Shown piece by piece: positions 55,520 through 63,774 of a stretch of DNA of 64,000 nucleotides (position 1 is the first letter of the stretch; every line of letters begins with the position of its first letter). The stretch is from Shimia sediminis (GTDB taxonomy: Bacteria > Pseudomonadota > Alphaproteobacteria > Rhodobacterales > Rhodobacteraceae), in assembly GCF_003990645.1 (NCBI RefSeq), contig NZ_RYZK01000016.1, positions 1-64,000 of the forward strand. The letters run 5' to 3'. Made by a program: the position numbers and the translations under genes. Below the pieces are notes generated by a model that worked only from the letters and a program-made list of their open reading frames with translations, ran no database searches and was not told the DNA's origin.

Positions 55520-56392
55520 TCAGGCCATCTGATAGAACCGTGCAGCGGTTGCGCCAAATACGCTCGCCTTGTTCGCTTCAGGCACCAGCGCCTCATAAGC
55601 AGCCACCAAAGTCGCGTAATCCGACGACAGGCTGTCCACCGGGAAATTCGACCCGAACATGCACCGCTCTGCCCCGAACTGCGCCAGACAGGTCTCGACG
55701 ATCGGGGCAATACGCGCCGCGGTCCAGCCGTGGTCGAACATGCCCAACCCCGACAACTTGCACGTGACATTCTGTAGGTCGGACATGCTGACCAGCTTGT
55801 CCGACCATGCCTTCAGCCCCTCTGCACTGCGATCATGCGGTGAGCCTGCGTGGCACAGCGCCACCGCTGTATCCGGCGCCTGCGCCACAACCGAGGCGGT
55901 TTTCTCCATCAGCTCCGGCAAAAGCTGCAGGTCAAAGGACAGCCCTCGCGCGCCCGCCATCCGCAACCCTCGCAAGAACCTCGGATCATCCAGCAACGCA
56001 TTGGTGCCCGTCCGGGCATCTTCCCCCGGCGCACGCCCGATAATCTGGCGCACCCCGCGCACCGTGGACAAGGCCTGAAACCGGTCCAGCTGCGCCTCCA
56101 GATCGTCCGAGGTCAGGTCACAAAACACCACCTGCGCCATGGGCCAGTCCGGATGGGCCTCGGCCACGGCCTGAACCCAGGCGGCCTCGGCATAGCCGTC
56201 CTCTGCCCCAACCTGAATGTGCACCGAACCGGCGAACCCCTCGGCCGTCGCCAACCCGCGAAACTCATCCAGCAGGAAATCGCGCTGGATCGGCGTTGGA
56301 TCGCCAAAGAACCGCACCGCCCCGGCCTCCATCAGCCACGGATAATGCACCGCGTTCAGGTCCCACAGATGGTGATGCGCGTCGATCCTCAT
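55520..56392 (-). CDS. Amidohydrolase-2 family (TIM-barrel) hydrolase
   Basis: A 290-residue metal-dependent hydrolase: the H-x-H pair at residues 6 and 8 (DAHHHLWD), the His in LCHAGSP near 196, and the Asp in FGSNFPVDSL near 255. The layout fits the lactonase branch (fuconolactonase, sulfomuconolactone hydrolase and similar). A lactone-opening step would fit between an aldose/polyol oxidation and the aldolase in this cluster. The ATG at 56392 overlaps the SnoaL-like stop as ATGA; ATG 56398 is also possible. Confidence 0.85.
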   Translation of the reverse strand: MRIDAHHHLWDLNAVHYPWLMEAGAVRFFGDPTPIQRDFLLDEFRGLATAEGFAGSVHIQVGAEDGYAEAAWVQAVAEAHPDWPMAQVVFCDLTSDDLEAQLDRFQALSTVRGVRQIIGRAPGEDARTGTNALLDDPRFLRGLRMAGARGLSFDLQLLPELMEKTASVVAQAPDTAVALCHAGSPHDRSAEGLKAWSDKLVSMSDLQNVTCKLSGLGMFDHGWTAARIAPIVETCLAQFGAERCMFGSNFPVDSLSSDYATLVAAYEALVPEANKASVFGATAARFYQMA

Positions 56393-57393
56393 GGGCATTC
56401 GATCCCCGTTGTCCGCTCCAGAATATCCACACCCTGACACTTCCAAAAGTGCAGCAGGTCGATAAAGATCCAGTTCTCGGCCAGCTTATCCCCTGCACGG
56501 CGATAGATGTCGATCACCCGAAACTCCCCCTCTTTGTCGGTCGCGGGCATGCCCATGAACCCGCCCGTCGGCGTGGCCCGGAAATTCGGCCAGCCAAAGA
56601 AACCGCCAAAATGCCCCTCGGCCATACGGCAGATGTGCCCCGTCCCCGAGCGGTTGGTGAACCCGGCGCGGAACGGGCCCGAGTGCTGCTTGGCGTAGCG
56701 TTCAATCGTATAGGTCGCCCCGATCCCGGCAGGCCCCCACCAGATCATGTCGTCATGCCACGTACGCGCCAGCTCTTCTTCCAACGGCAGCCCCAGGGCC
56801 CACTGCCCCAGATCGGACACCATGGCATTGATCGCCGCCAACGTCCTTTCCCCCTCTTGCGGAGGCTGCGCGTCAAACATCAGCCCGTCATGGGTTTTTG
56901 GCCCCGGCTGCACCAGATGCGCCGCCGTCTGAGGCGGAAAGGGCTGCAGCCCCGCCTGCATCATCAGATGCGGAATATCAAAGAACATCGCGGTCTCGGT
57001 GATCTTGTCACCCTCAACCCGGTGAAAGGCACAATACCGCAGGAATGCCATCTTGCGCGTCGGCCGTATGCCCAGCCACGGCGCGTCGAACAATCCCATC
57101 AGATGCCCCATCGAGACAACCCAGACTCCACCCGGATCGTCGTACATGTTCTGCCCCGCCATAAACACGTCCAGACGCCGCTGCATCCGGGTCAGGCTGC
57201 GCCGCAAAGGTTGCCAAAACCGTGTGGCCACGGCCTCAGGGCCGGTGATTTCGTTGAACGGATGATACCCCTTCCAATTCAGCCCCGAGTCGCAGAATTC
57301 CGCCATGACCGCGGGGAGTCCCTCGACCTCGGCACCGTCCAAAGCGGCATAAAACCGGCGCACCAGTGATTTTTCTTTTTGCATATCACTCAT
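56389..57393 (-). CDS. Tandem SnoaL/NTF2-like protein 1
   Basis: A 334-residue protein of two NTF2-fold modules (about 8-155 and 185-325) joined by a PGPKTHDG linker. Each module carries the same strand pattern: a Gly/Pro turn (GIRPTRK, or MPATDKE in the second), then an aromatic strand with a basic residue, then DK(I/L)xE and the FDIPHL or IDLLHF helix. Members of this fold include ketosteroid isomerase, limonene-epoxide hydrolase and SnoaL cyclases; others only bind ligands. It is a full-length paralogue of the protein at 62.1 kb, which has the same linker motif. Start ATG 57393; promoter probably shared with operator O3. Confidence 0.82.
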   Translation of the reverse strand: MSDMQKEKSLVRRFYAALDGAEVEGLPAVMAEFCDSGLNWKGYHPFNEITGPEAVATRFWQPLRRSLTRMQRRLDVFMAGQNMYDDPGGVWVVSMGHLMGLFDAPWLGIRPTRKMAFLRYCAFHRVEGDKITETAMFFDIPHLMMQAGLQPFPPQTAAHLVQPGPKTHDGLMFDAQPPQEGERTLAAINAMVSDLGQWALGLPLEEELARTWHDDMIWWGPAGIGATYTIERYAKQHSGPFRAGFTNRSGTGHICRMAEGHFGGFFGWPNFRATPTGGFMGMPATDKEGEFRVIDIYRRAGDKLAENWIFIDLLHFWKCQGVDILERTTGIECP

Positions 57394-57464
57394 CGTTTTT
57401 CCGTCATTTTCCAGCGACTTACCCAGGGGAAACCAGATTTTGAATCACCGCAGCCAGCCCAATA

Positions 57465-57480
57465 TTGCATACGCATGCAA
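57465..57480. promoter_or_regulatory. LacI-type operator O3
   Basis: TTGCATACGCATGCAA is a near-perfect palindrome (one mismatch) with central CG. It lies 72 bases upstream of the SnoaL-like gene on the minus strand. A minus-strand TTGACC at 57503-57498 is 17 bases from it, so the operator covers the expected -10 region. Confidence 0.65.
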
Positions 57481-57519
57481 AAATGTCTTGCCAGAAAGGT
57501 CAAGCCTCAAATATGGTTT

Positions 57520-57535
57520 TTGCAAACGTATGCAT
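57520..57535. promoter_or_regulatory. LacI-type operator O4
   Basis: TTGCAAACGTATGCAT has the same 16-bp layout and central CG. It is 22 bases upstream of the ABC ATPase ATG and just downstream of a candidate TTGCCA (57488-57493) / TATGGT (57512-57517) promoter. Centre-to-centre distance to O3 is 55 bp. Confidence 0.62.
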
Positions 57536-57557
57536 ACCGATTCCGCTGGGAGGACAC

Positions 57558-58607
57558 ATGGCCGAGATTCAACTGCGCAACGTTGGGAAACGTTGGGGAT
57601 CGTTTGTTGGGGTCGATAATTTCGACCTGACCATCGCCGATAAAGAGTTCCTGGTTCTGCTTGGCCCGTCGGGCTGCGGCAAGACCACCACCATGCGCAT
57701 GATCGCAGGTCTTGAGGACGCCACCGAAGGTGACATCCTGATCGATGGCGAGCGTGTGAATGACATGGAACCGAAAGATCGCGATGTGGCCATGGTGTTC
57801 CAGTCTTACGCGCTCTATCCCAACATGAACGTCTACGAGAACATCCGCTTTCCCCTGAAAGTGCGGGGCATCGACCCCAAGACCCACGACGAAAAGGTAC
57901 GCCGCGCCAGCGCCATGGTCGAACTGGATGACTTCCTGCACCGCAAACCCGCGGAACTCTCCGGTGGCCAGCGCCAGCGCGTGGCGCTGGCCCGCGCCAT
58001 CGTACGTGAACCCAATGTGTTTCTGATGGACGAGCCGCTGTCGAACCTTGACGCCAAGCTGCGCGTTTCGACCCGCGCGCAGATCAAAAACCTCAGCCAC
58101 GAACTGGCCGTCACCACCATCTACGTAACCCACGACCAGATCGAGGCGATGACCCTCGCCGATCGCGTGGTCATCATGAAACAGGGCGTGGTGCAGCAGG
58201 TTGGCTCGCCCACCGATATCTACGACGAACCCGCCAACACCTTTGTCGCCAGCTTCATCGGCAACCCGGCGATGAACCTGATTGATGGCGAAATCAAAGG
58301 CGGTGTCTTCCGCGCGAAAGACACTGAAGTCTCTGGCTTGAATGCGCCGGACGGGCCGATCACCCTGGGTTTCCGCGCCGAGGACGCCAACGTGGTCGAG
58401 TCGGGCGGTGAAATCAACGCGCCGATCTACACTCAGGAGCTTCTGGGCGACAGCACCATGGTGTCAGTCCGCATCGCTGGCGCACTGGTCTCGGTCAAAG
58501 CTGACAAGACCTATCGTGCCGAGATCGACGATCAGGTCTCAATCCATATCCACAAAGATCACTGCCACCTGTTTGACGCATCAACAGGGGCACGACTGGG
58601 GGGCTAA
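57558..58607 (+). CDS. ABC transporter ATP-binding protein, UgpC/MalK type
   Basis: A 349-residue ATPase of the CUT1 carbohydrate importer family: Walker A GPSGCGKTT near residue 37, signature LSGGQRQRVALARA, Walker B FLMDEPLSNLDA, switch His in THDQ. The C-terminal TOBE/OB regulatory domain begins near residue 240 (GNPAMNLI). The ATG at 57558 follows GGGAGGACAC and is 22 bases from operator O4; an ATG 93 bases upstream lies inside the operators and is rejected. It opens a rightward operon with the binding protein, two permeases, two SnoaL-like proteins and a dehydrogenase. Confidence 0.95.
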   Translation: MAEIQLRNVGKRWGSFVGVDNFDLTIADKEFLVLLGPSGCGKTTTMRMIAGLEDATEGDILIDGERVNDMEPKDRDVAMVFQSYALYPNMNVYENIRFPLKVRGIDPKTHDEKVRRASAMVELDDFLHRKPAELSGGQRQRVALARAIVREPNVFLMDEPLSNLDAKLRVSTRAQIKNLSHELAVTTIYVTHDQIEAMTLADRVVIMKQGVVQQVGSPTDIYDEPANTFVASFIGNPAMNLIDGEIKGGVFRAKDTEVSGLNAPDGPITLGFRAEDANVVESGGEINAPIYTQELLGDSTMVSVRIAGALVSVKADKTYRAEIDDQVSIHIHKDHCHLFDASTGARLGG

Positions 58608-58619
58608 CCCCCAAATCAC

Positions 58620-58667
58620 ACCCGCTCAAGCGGGTCAAACCCGGGTGCAGGCTTCGAAGATGCACCC
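58620..58667 (+). other. Two hairpins before the binding-protein gene
   Basis: ACCCGCT-CA-AGCGGGT (58620-58635) and GGGTGCA...TGCACCC (58643-58667) follow each other in the 81-base gap after the ATPase gene. Neither has a T tract, so mRNA processing or stabilisation upstream of the binding-protein message is more likely than termination. Confidence 0.5.
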
Positions 58668-58688
58668 ATTCTCTAAGGGAGGAACGAA

Positions 58689-59915
58689 ATGTTTCTAAAG
58701 AAAATCGCACTGGCCGGCTCCATGGCCGCCTTTGCCGCGAGCGCAGGCTACGCCTGTGAAATCGGGGCACGGGTCAGCATTGTCGGCAACGAATTTGCCG
58801 CCATTCAGGCCGTTGGCGCCGCCGCACAGGAATGCACCGGGGCCGAGGTTGAATCCAACCTGACCTCCGAGCACCAGACCATCAACGTGGCTGGCTTGTC
58901 GGGCAACCCCTCGGAATACACCACCGCGATCATCGCCAACTCGTCGATCGTGGCGCTGATGAACGAAGACGTCGTGCGCCCGCTGAACGACCTTGTCGCC
59001 AAGCACGGCGATGGCCTGCAAAAAAGCCAGCTGATCAAGATCGGCGACGACATCATGGCCGTGGCCTTCATGGCCAACGCGCAGCACCTGATGTACCGCA
59101 AGGACGTGCTCGAACAGGCCGGTGTTGCCGTTCCCACGACCTACGAAGAAATGCTGGATGTGGCCGAGGCGATCCGCTCGCAAGGCATCATGCAGAACCC
59201 GGTTGGCGGCGCCTACAAGGCCGGCTGGAACCTGGCCCAGGAATTCAACAACATGTTCCTTGGCTACGGCGGCACCCACTTCAAGCCGGGCTCAGCTGAA
59301 CCCAACATCAACACCGAAGCCGGTGTGAACGCGCTCAACATGATGAAGGCCCTGTCGGAATACATGAATCCCGACTTCCTGACCCATGACTCCAACGCCA
59401 CCAACGCCGAATATCGCGCGGGCAACGTTGCGATCCTGAACATGTGGGGCTCGCGCGCGTCGCAGCAGACCACCACCGAAGGCGTTCTGGAAGAAGTGGC
59501 CGCAGGCCATGCCATCGCAGCCCCCCTGACCGTTGGCGGCGGCTCGATCCCGGCGTCGACCCTGTGGTGGGACGGCTGGGCAGTCGGCAAGAACATTTCC
59601 GACGAAGAGGCCGAAGCCACCTTTATCGCCATGAAGCACGGCATCAGCCCTGCCATGCTGAATGACGAAACCAGCCCGCTCGCGGTTTGGCTGATCGAAG
59701 GCTACCAGCCCACCGAAGCGGCCCAGGGCGTGTTTGCCGCGGCTCAAATGGGCACACCGCCCTATCCGATGCTGCCCTACATGGGCCTGATGCACAGCGC
59801 GCTCGGCAACGAGCTGGCTGACTTCATGCAAGGCAAGGAAAGCGCGGAACAGGCGCTGGCCGATGTCGAAGCCGCCTATCGTGCTGCCGCCATCGAAAAA
59901 GGCTTCCTGCAGTAA
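58689..59915 (+). CDS. Extracellular solute-binding protein, CUT1 (family 1) type
   Basis: A 408-residue periplasmic binding protein: signal peptide about 1-22 ending AGYA, then a mature protein beginning CEIG. The Cys right after the cut resembles a lipobox only weakly. PTTYEEMLDVAEAI, AGNVAILNMWGSRASQ, and the Trp-rich PASTLWWDGWAVGKN segments resemble sugar-binding family 1 proteins, where Trp stacks on the ligand. A second Cys (QECTG, about 55) could pair with the first. AAGGGAGGAACGAA gives a strong ribosome site. Ligand unknown. Confidence 0.92.
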   Translation: MFLKKIALAGSMAAFAASAGYACEIGARVSIVGNEFAAIQAVGAAAQECTGAEVESNLTSEHQTINVAGLSGNPSEYTTAIIANSSIVALMNEDVVRPLNDLVAKHGDGLQKSQLIKIGDDIMAVAFMANAQHLMYRKDVLEQAGVAVPTTYEEMLDVAEAIRSQGIMQNPVGGAYKAGWNLAQEFNNMFLGYGGTHFKPGSAEPNINTEAGVNALNMMKALSEYMNPDFLTHDSNATNAEYRAGNVAILNMWGSRASQQTTTEGVLEEVAAGHAIAAPLTVGGGSIPASTLWWDGWAVGKNISDEEAEATFIAMKHGISPAMLNDETSPLAVWLIEGYQPTEAAQGVFAAAQMGTPPYPMLPYMGLMHSALGNELADFMQGKESAEQALADVEAAYRAAAIEKGFLQ

Positions 59916-59925
59916 CCAGCCTCAC

Positions 59926-59954
59926 GTGCGGACGGTGATCTCAGCCGTCCGCAC
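59926..59954 (+). terminator. Stem-loop after the binding-protein gene
   Basis: GTGCGGACGG and CCGTCCGCAC are perfect 10-bp arms around nine bases, 11 bases past the stop codon and without a T tract. In ABC operons such structures usually protect the binding-protein mRNA or attenuate the permease genes. Confidence 0.65.
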
Positions 59955-59980
59955 AAACCACCTCACGCCGGGATTTCGCT

Positions 59981-61009
59981 ATGCGCCATAAGACATTCCT
60001 CTGGTTCTTCCTGCCCACAGGACTTGCGATGCTCTTGTTCATCGCGTTGCCCATCGTCTCGGTGGTGACCCAATCCATCTTTGCCCCCCACCCTGCTGTT
60101 CTGATCGAAGTCGAGAGCTGCACACCGCTGGTGGGCTGTACGACCGAAACCACAATCGACCAGGACGCCACCGCCGCCCTGCGCGCGGAAAAGCCCCTGG
60201 GTCGCTTTGTCGGCCTCGACATCTACTTTGACCGCGGCCACCTCGCCGTGACCGAATTCGGCGAGATCTGGGCGTCGAGCGACAGCTGGGGTGACATGTT
60301 CAAGGAATTGGGCAACCTGCCGTTCTATCGCGCCATGGCCTTTACACTGACCTTCGTTGCGGTCGTGACCCCGCTGACCATTGTCCTGGGTCTGGTCATC
60401 GCACTGGCCGTCAACTCACTGCATCGCCACCTCAAGGGGCTGATGATCTTCTTCTCGCTTTTGCCGATGATCGTTCCCCCAATTATCGGCTCACTGATCC
60501 TGTTCTGGATGGCCGACAGCCGTGGCATCATCGGCTCGGCCCTTATCGCCATGGCCGGAGACCCGGACTTCAGCCTCAAGGCCTCGACCGGGCTGATGTG
60601 GATCGCCCTGCTGGTCTACGGCGTCTGGCACGCAGCACCCTTTGCCTTTGTGGTGTTCTATGCGGGCTTGCAGACCCTGCCCTCGGATCAGCTCGAAGCC
60701 GCACAGATTGATGGCGCAACCCGCTGGCAACAGGTCAAATTCGTGGTCGTGCCACACCTGATGCCGCTGGTGACTTTTGTCGCGCTGATCCAGCTGATGG
60801 ACAATTTCAAGGTGTTTGAACCGATCATCGGCTTCAACGCACAGGCGCACGCCCATTCGCTGAGTTCGTTCATCTTCAACGACCTTGGCGGCGAAACCCG
60901 TCAGCTGTCCTCAGCCTCTGCCACTTCCGTGATCACGATTATCGGGGTCGCCATTCTCTTGTCGCCGGTGCTTGTCCGCACCTGGCGCGACTTTAAAGGA
61001 GCTCGTTGA
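59981..61009 (+). CDS. ABC transporter permease 1 (MalF-like) with enlarged periplasmic loop
   Basis: A 342-residue permease with six helices. The ATPase-contact EAA loop is LEAAQIDGATRWQQVKFVVVPHLMP near 230. Helix 1 (about 5-30) and helix 2 (about 110-136) are separated by roughly 80 residues instead of the usual 35 or so. That loop holds two close cysteines (C47, C53) that could form a disulfide, a layout that recalls the extra domain of MalF. It may help dock the binding protein. Confidence 0.9.
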   Translation: MRHKTFLWFFLPTGLAMLLFIALPIVSVVTQSIFAPHPAVLIEVESCTPLVGCTTETTIDQDATAALRAEKPLGRFVGLDIYFDRGHLAVTEFGEIWASSDSWGDMFKELGNLPFYRAMAFTLTFVAVVTPLTIVLGLVIALAVNSLHRHLKGLMIFFSLLPMIVPPIIGSLILFWMADSRGIIGSALIAMAGDPDFSLKASTGLMWIALLVYGVWHAAPFAFVVFYAGLQTLPSDQLEAAQIDGATRWQQVKFVVVPHLMPLVTFVALIQLMDNFKVFEPIIGFNAQAHAHSLSSFIFNDLGGETRQLSSASATSVITIIGVAILLSPVLVRTWRDFKGAR

Positions 61010-61010
61010 T

Positions 61011-61892
61011 ATGGCCAGCCGCGCACAAAGAATGCCAACAAGCCTGCGGATTACGTCCTCCGGCTTTGTCCTCCTGTGGTTCATCCTTGCCGCGTTTCCG
61101 TTCTTCTGGACGCTCTGGGGGTCTTTCAAGGTCGAGCTGGATTTCTTCTCGATCGCGGACTGGACCAACGCCATCACCGGCGAGCGAACCCAGGCTGTTT
61201 ATGGCTCGCCCTTTACCACCACCGGATACGAAGGCGCCTGGATCAAGGAAGAGTTCTGGCGCAACGTTCTGAACACCGGCATCGTCTGCCTGTTTGTTGT
61301 GACGATCTCACTGACCATCGGCACGCTGGGCGGCTATGCGCTGTCGCGCTCGACCTACAACTATACGTTCTGGCTGCTGATCACCGCCCTGATCTTTCGC
61401 GCCATGCCGCCGATCACGCTGGTGGCCGGGTATCTCCTGCCGTTCTTTGAATGGAACCTTTGGGGCATCCTGCCGACCACCATCATTGTTCTGGTCGCCA
61501 TCAACCAACCCTTTACGCTGTGGATGCTGCACTCGTTCTTCAAGAACATCCCCTCTGAACTGGACGAAAGCGCCAAGGTCGACGGCTGCAACCAATTTCA
61601 GGCCTTTCGCCGCGTGATCATCCCCGTGATGTGGCCCGGCGTCATCACCACAGGGCTGTTCTCATTCCTTCTGGCCTATAACGACTTTGTGGTCGGGGCG
61701 ACGCTGCTGTCGGAAAGCAACCGCACCATGGTGCCCGCCGTAAACGCCTTCATGGGCACAACCCAGACCGAAGGCAACGTGATGTTTGCCGTTGCCGCCG
61801 TGGTCTCTGCCACGGCCCCCCTGTTCATCCTCGTGATGTTCTTCCAACGCCAGATCGTCGGTGGCCTGACCGCCGGTGCCGTGAAAGGGTAA
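61011..61892 (+). CDS. ABC transporter permease 2 (MalG-like)
   Basis: A 293-residue permease with six helices. The first helix is at 14-35; a periplasmic loop of about 55 residues follows, and the EAA motif is LDESAKVDGCNQFQAFRRVIIP near 200. The ATG at 61011, one base after the permease 1 stop and preceded by AAAGGAG, is preferred over an in-frame start 39 bases inside permease 1. It completes a CUT1 importer for a sugar-like or polyol-like substrate. Confidence 0.92.
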   Translation: MASRAQRMPTSLRITSSGFVLLWFILAAFPFFWTLWGSFKVELDFFSIADWTNAITGERTQAVYGSPFTTTGYEGAWIKEEFWRNVLNTGIVCLFVVTISLTIGTLGGYALSRSTYNYTFWLLITALIFRAMPPITLVAGYLLPFFEWNLWGILPTTIIVLVAINQPFTLWMLHSFFKNIPSELDESAKVDGCNQFQAFRRVIIPVMWPGVITTGLFSFLLAYNDFVVGATLLSESNRTMVPAVNAFMGTTQTEGNVMFAVAAVVSATAPLFILVMFFQRQIVGGLTAGAVKG

Positions 61893-61932
61893 CCCGTTGG
61901 ATCGCGCGAAACTTCAATCCGATTGTGCCCAT

Positions 61933-61959
61933 GGCAAGGCAGGCAGCCTCAGCCTTGCC
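61933..61959 (+). other. GC-rich hairpin downstream of permease 2
   Basis: GGCAAGGC and GCCTTGCC form a perfect 8-bp stem with an 11-base loop, 40 bases past the permease 2 stop; no T tract follows. Confidence 0.45.
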
Positions 61960-61985
61960 GCTTGCCGGGCGCGTCGGCCAGGACG

Positions 61986-62049
61986 AATTCCGTTTGCTCT
62001 GATGCGTGCAGGTCCCTGTGCCTGCACCTCAGACGCAAACCGGAATTCA
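61986..62049 (+). other. Long imperfect hairpin before the second SnoaL-like gene
   Basis: Arms of about 28 bases pair with few bulges: GAATTCC, GTTTGC, TCTGA and GTGCAGG on the left match CCTGCAC, TCAGA, GCAAAC and GGAATTC on the right, around TCCCTGTG. It ends 17 bases before the ATG at 62067 and just before its AAGGGAAG ribosome site. It may block exonucleases, terminate part of the transcript or control translation. Confidence 0.65.
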
Positions 62050-62066
62050 CCTTGAAGGGAAGTTAG

Positions 62067-63098
62067 ATGAATACGCGCGCGAACAGACCCCCTATGGGCA
62101 TCGCAACTGATATCTCTGTCAACAACAAGCAACGCTACGCCAAGTTTCTCGACAGTTTCACCACCGGATCGCTGGACGCTGTCACCGCAGCAGCGTCCGA
62201 TCTCTTTGACCCAAACGCGGCGATCAACGCCAGCCATCCCATTAACGAGGCACAGCCGGGCACCGGTTATGTCACTGACATCATCACGCCAATTGCCCAA
62301 GCTTTCAAAGGGCTGGTGCGGCAGAACTATGTGATGATCGGCGGGGAATACCTCGGCACCGAATGGGTCACCTCCACGGGCTATTTCCATGGCCACTTCG
62401 CCCACCCCCTCTTTGGCATCCCCGCCAGCGGCAAGCTGGCCTACCTGCGGTTTGGCGAGTTCCACCGCATGGAGAATGGCAAGATTGTCGAAAGCCATGT
62501 CTACCTTGGGTTCGCGGAACTGATCATTGCCCTTGGGCTGTGGCCACTGGCCCCAAGTCAGGGATATGAGGGCGTGGTTCCCGGACCGGCCACCCATGAC
62601 GGGATTATTGTCGGAGCCTCGGACCCTGTCCAATCACGTGCCTCGGCGGATCTTGTTGAGGGCATGCTGAAACAACTTGCCACTGAGGATAACGCCTGGC
62701 GCCCCTATTGGGATGACCGCATGGTCTGGTACGGCCCCGGCGGACTGGGCTCTTATCACACGGTCGACGCCTTTGCCGACTTTCAGCGCCCGTTCGAGAC
62801 AACTTTTGACGGCTGGGGGGATGGCAAAGAGGCCGGCATCCCCGATGTCAAAGCTGACTGCAAAGCCGGCGACGGCGACTACGCTTTTCTGCACGGCTGG
62901 CGGATGATCACCGGCGTACATGTCAAACCCTTCCTCGGCCTCGCGCCCACCGGCAAGCGCGTGTTCATGCGGGACTGTGACTGGTGGCGCTGCGAAAACG
63001 GCAAGATCGTTGAAAACTGGTGCATGCTCGACATCCCGCACGTGCTTTTGCAACTGGGCTATGACGTCTTTGCCGAGATCGCGGAGGACGCTGCATGA
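62067..63098 (+). CDS. Tandem SnoaL/NTF2-like protein 2
   Basis: A 343-residue protein with two NTF2-type modules (about 20-165 and 190-335). Both modules repeat the family pattern: GIPASGK / GLAPTGK, then an aromatic strand (YLRFGEFHR / FMRDCDWWR), then ENGKIVE, then a C-terminal helix region (YLGFAELIIALG / LDIPHVLLQLG). The linker PGPATHDG equals that of the protein at 56.4-57.4 kb, so the two are paralogues. A role as isomerase, dehydratase or hydrolase on a cluster intermediate is possible but unproved. Confidence 0.82.
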   Translation: MNTRANRPPMGIATDISVNNKQRYAKFLDSFTTGSLDAVTAAASDLFDPNAAINASHPINEAQPGTGYVTDIITPIAQAFKGLVRQNYVMIGGEYLGTEWVTSTGYFHGHFAHPLFGIPASGKLAYLRFGEFHRMENGKIVESHVYLGFAELIIALGLWPLAPSQGYEGVVPGPATHDGIIVGASDPVQSRASADLVEGMLKQLATEDNAWRPYWDDRMVWYGPGGLGSYHTVDAFADFQRPFETTFDGWGDGKEAGIPDVKADCKAGDGDYAFLHGWRMITGVHVKPFLGLAPTGKRVFMRDCDWWRCENGKIVENWCMLDIPHVLLQLGYDVFAEIAEDAA

Positions 63099-63149
63099 GC
63101 CGCTCCGCCCGCACCTCTGCCCAATCGCGCCATCCCGCTCTCAACCGCA

Positions 63150-63210
63150 TGCCAAGGGATTTTTTGCTGACCGTGGTTTCTCCTCCCACCACTGCAAACT
63201 TCCCTTGGCA
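63150..63210 (+). other. Inverted repeat before the third SnoaL-like gene
   Basis: TGCCAAGGGA (63150-63159) and TCCCTTGGCA (63201-63210) are perfect 10-bp arms 41 bases apart. The ATG of the next gene is 18 bases downstream. The role is unknown; an mRNA structure is likely. Confidence 0.45.
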
Positions 63211-63228
63211 ATCTGAAAGGACATTCTG

Positions 63229-63774
63229 ATGAAAGGTTCCCGCCCCGAACAGGCCGTGCTGACCCGCGACACGGACATGAGCAAAACCGACGACACCCGC
63301 CGGGTGATCGAAACCATGGTCGACGGTCTGAACGACCACCGCATCGACGACATCGGCGAGTTTTTCAGCGCCGGTTTCCGCTGGATGGGCAATCAGGGCT
63401 GCGGCACAAAAACCGGCCTGCAAGAGTTTCAGGAAAACTGGCAACGCCCGTTTCAGGCGGCCTTCTCCGACAAAACCTGCATTGATGAGGCCCGCCTCTA
63501 CATGGGCGAATGGGCCGCTGCCTTTGGCCGCCAAGAGGCCACCCACTCCGGAGAATTCCTCGGCATCGCGCCCACCGGCAAACGCATTGAAATCCGCTAC
63601 ATGGACTTCTGGAAAGTCGTCGACGGCAAGATCGTCGACAATTGGGTGAATGTCGATTTCGCCCATGTCGCCGCGCAACTGGGCGTCGACATCTTCAATG
63701 GAGAAGGCTGGGAAGCCTTTGACCGCGGCGAGAAAACGCCTCCCCGCCCCGACAATCAAGGATCAGGAACATGA
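63229..63774 (+). CDS. Single-module SnoaL/NTF2-like protein 3
   Basis: A 181-residue protein with one NTF2-fold module (about 20-165). GIAPTGKRIEIRYMDFWKVVDGKIVDNWVN and the AQLGVDIF helix are the same pattern as the C-terminal modules of the two tandem paralogues. The helix-strand start (VIETMVDGLNDHRIDDIGEFFS) is typical of SnoaL-like polyketide-cyclase-type proteins. ATG 63229 follows GAAAGGACATTCTG; a second ATG at 63277 (MSKTDD) is possible. The stop overlaps the next start. Confidence 0.85.
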   Translation: MKGSRPEQAVLTRDTDMSKTDDTRRVIETMVDGLNDHRIDDIGEFFSAGFRWMGNQGCGTKTGLQEFQENWQRPFQAAFSDKTCIDEARLYMGEWAAAFGRQEATHSGEFLGIAPTGKRIEIRYMDFWKVVDGKIVDNWVNVDFAHVAAQLGVDIFNGEGWEAFDRGEKTPPRPDNQGSGT

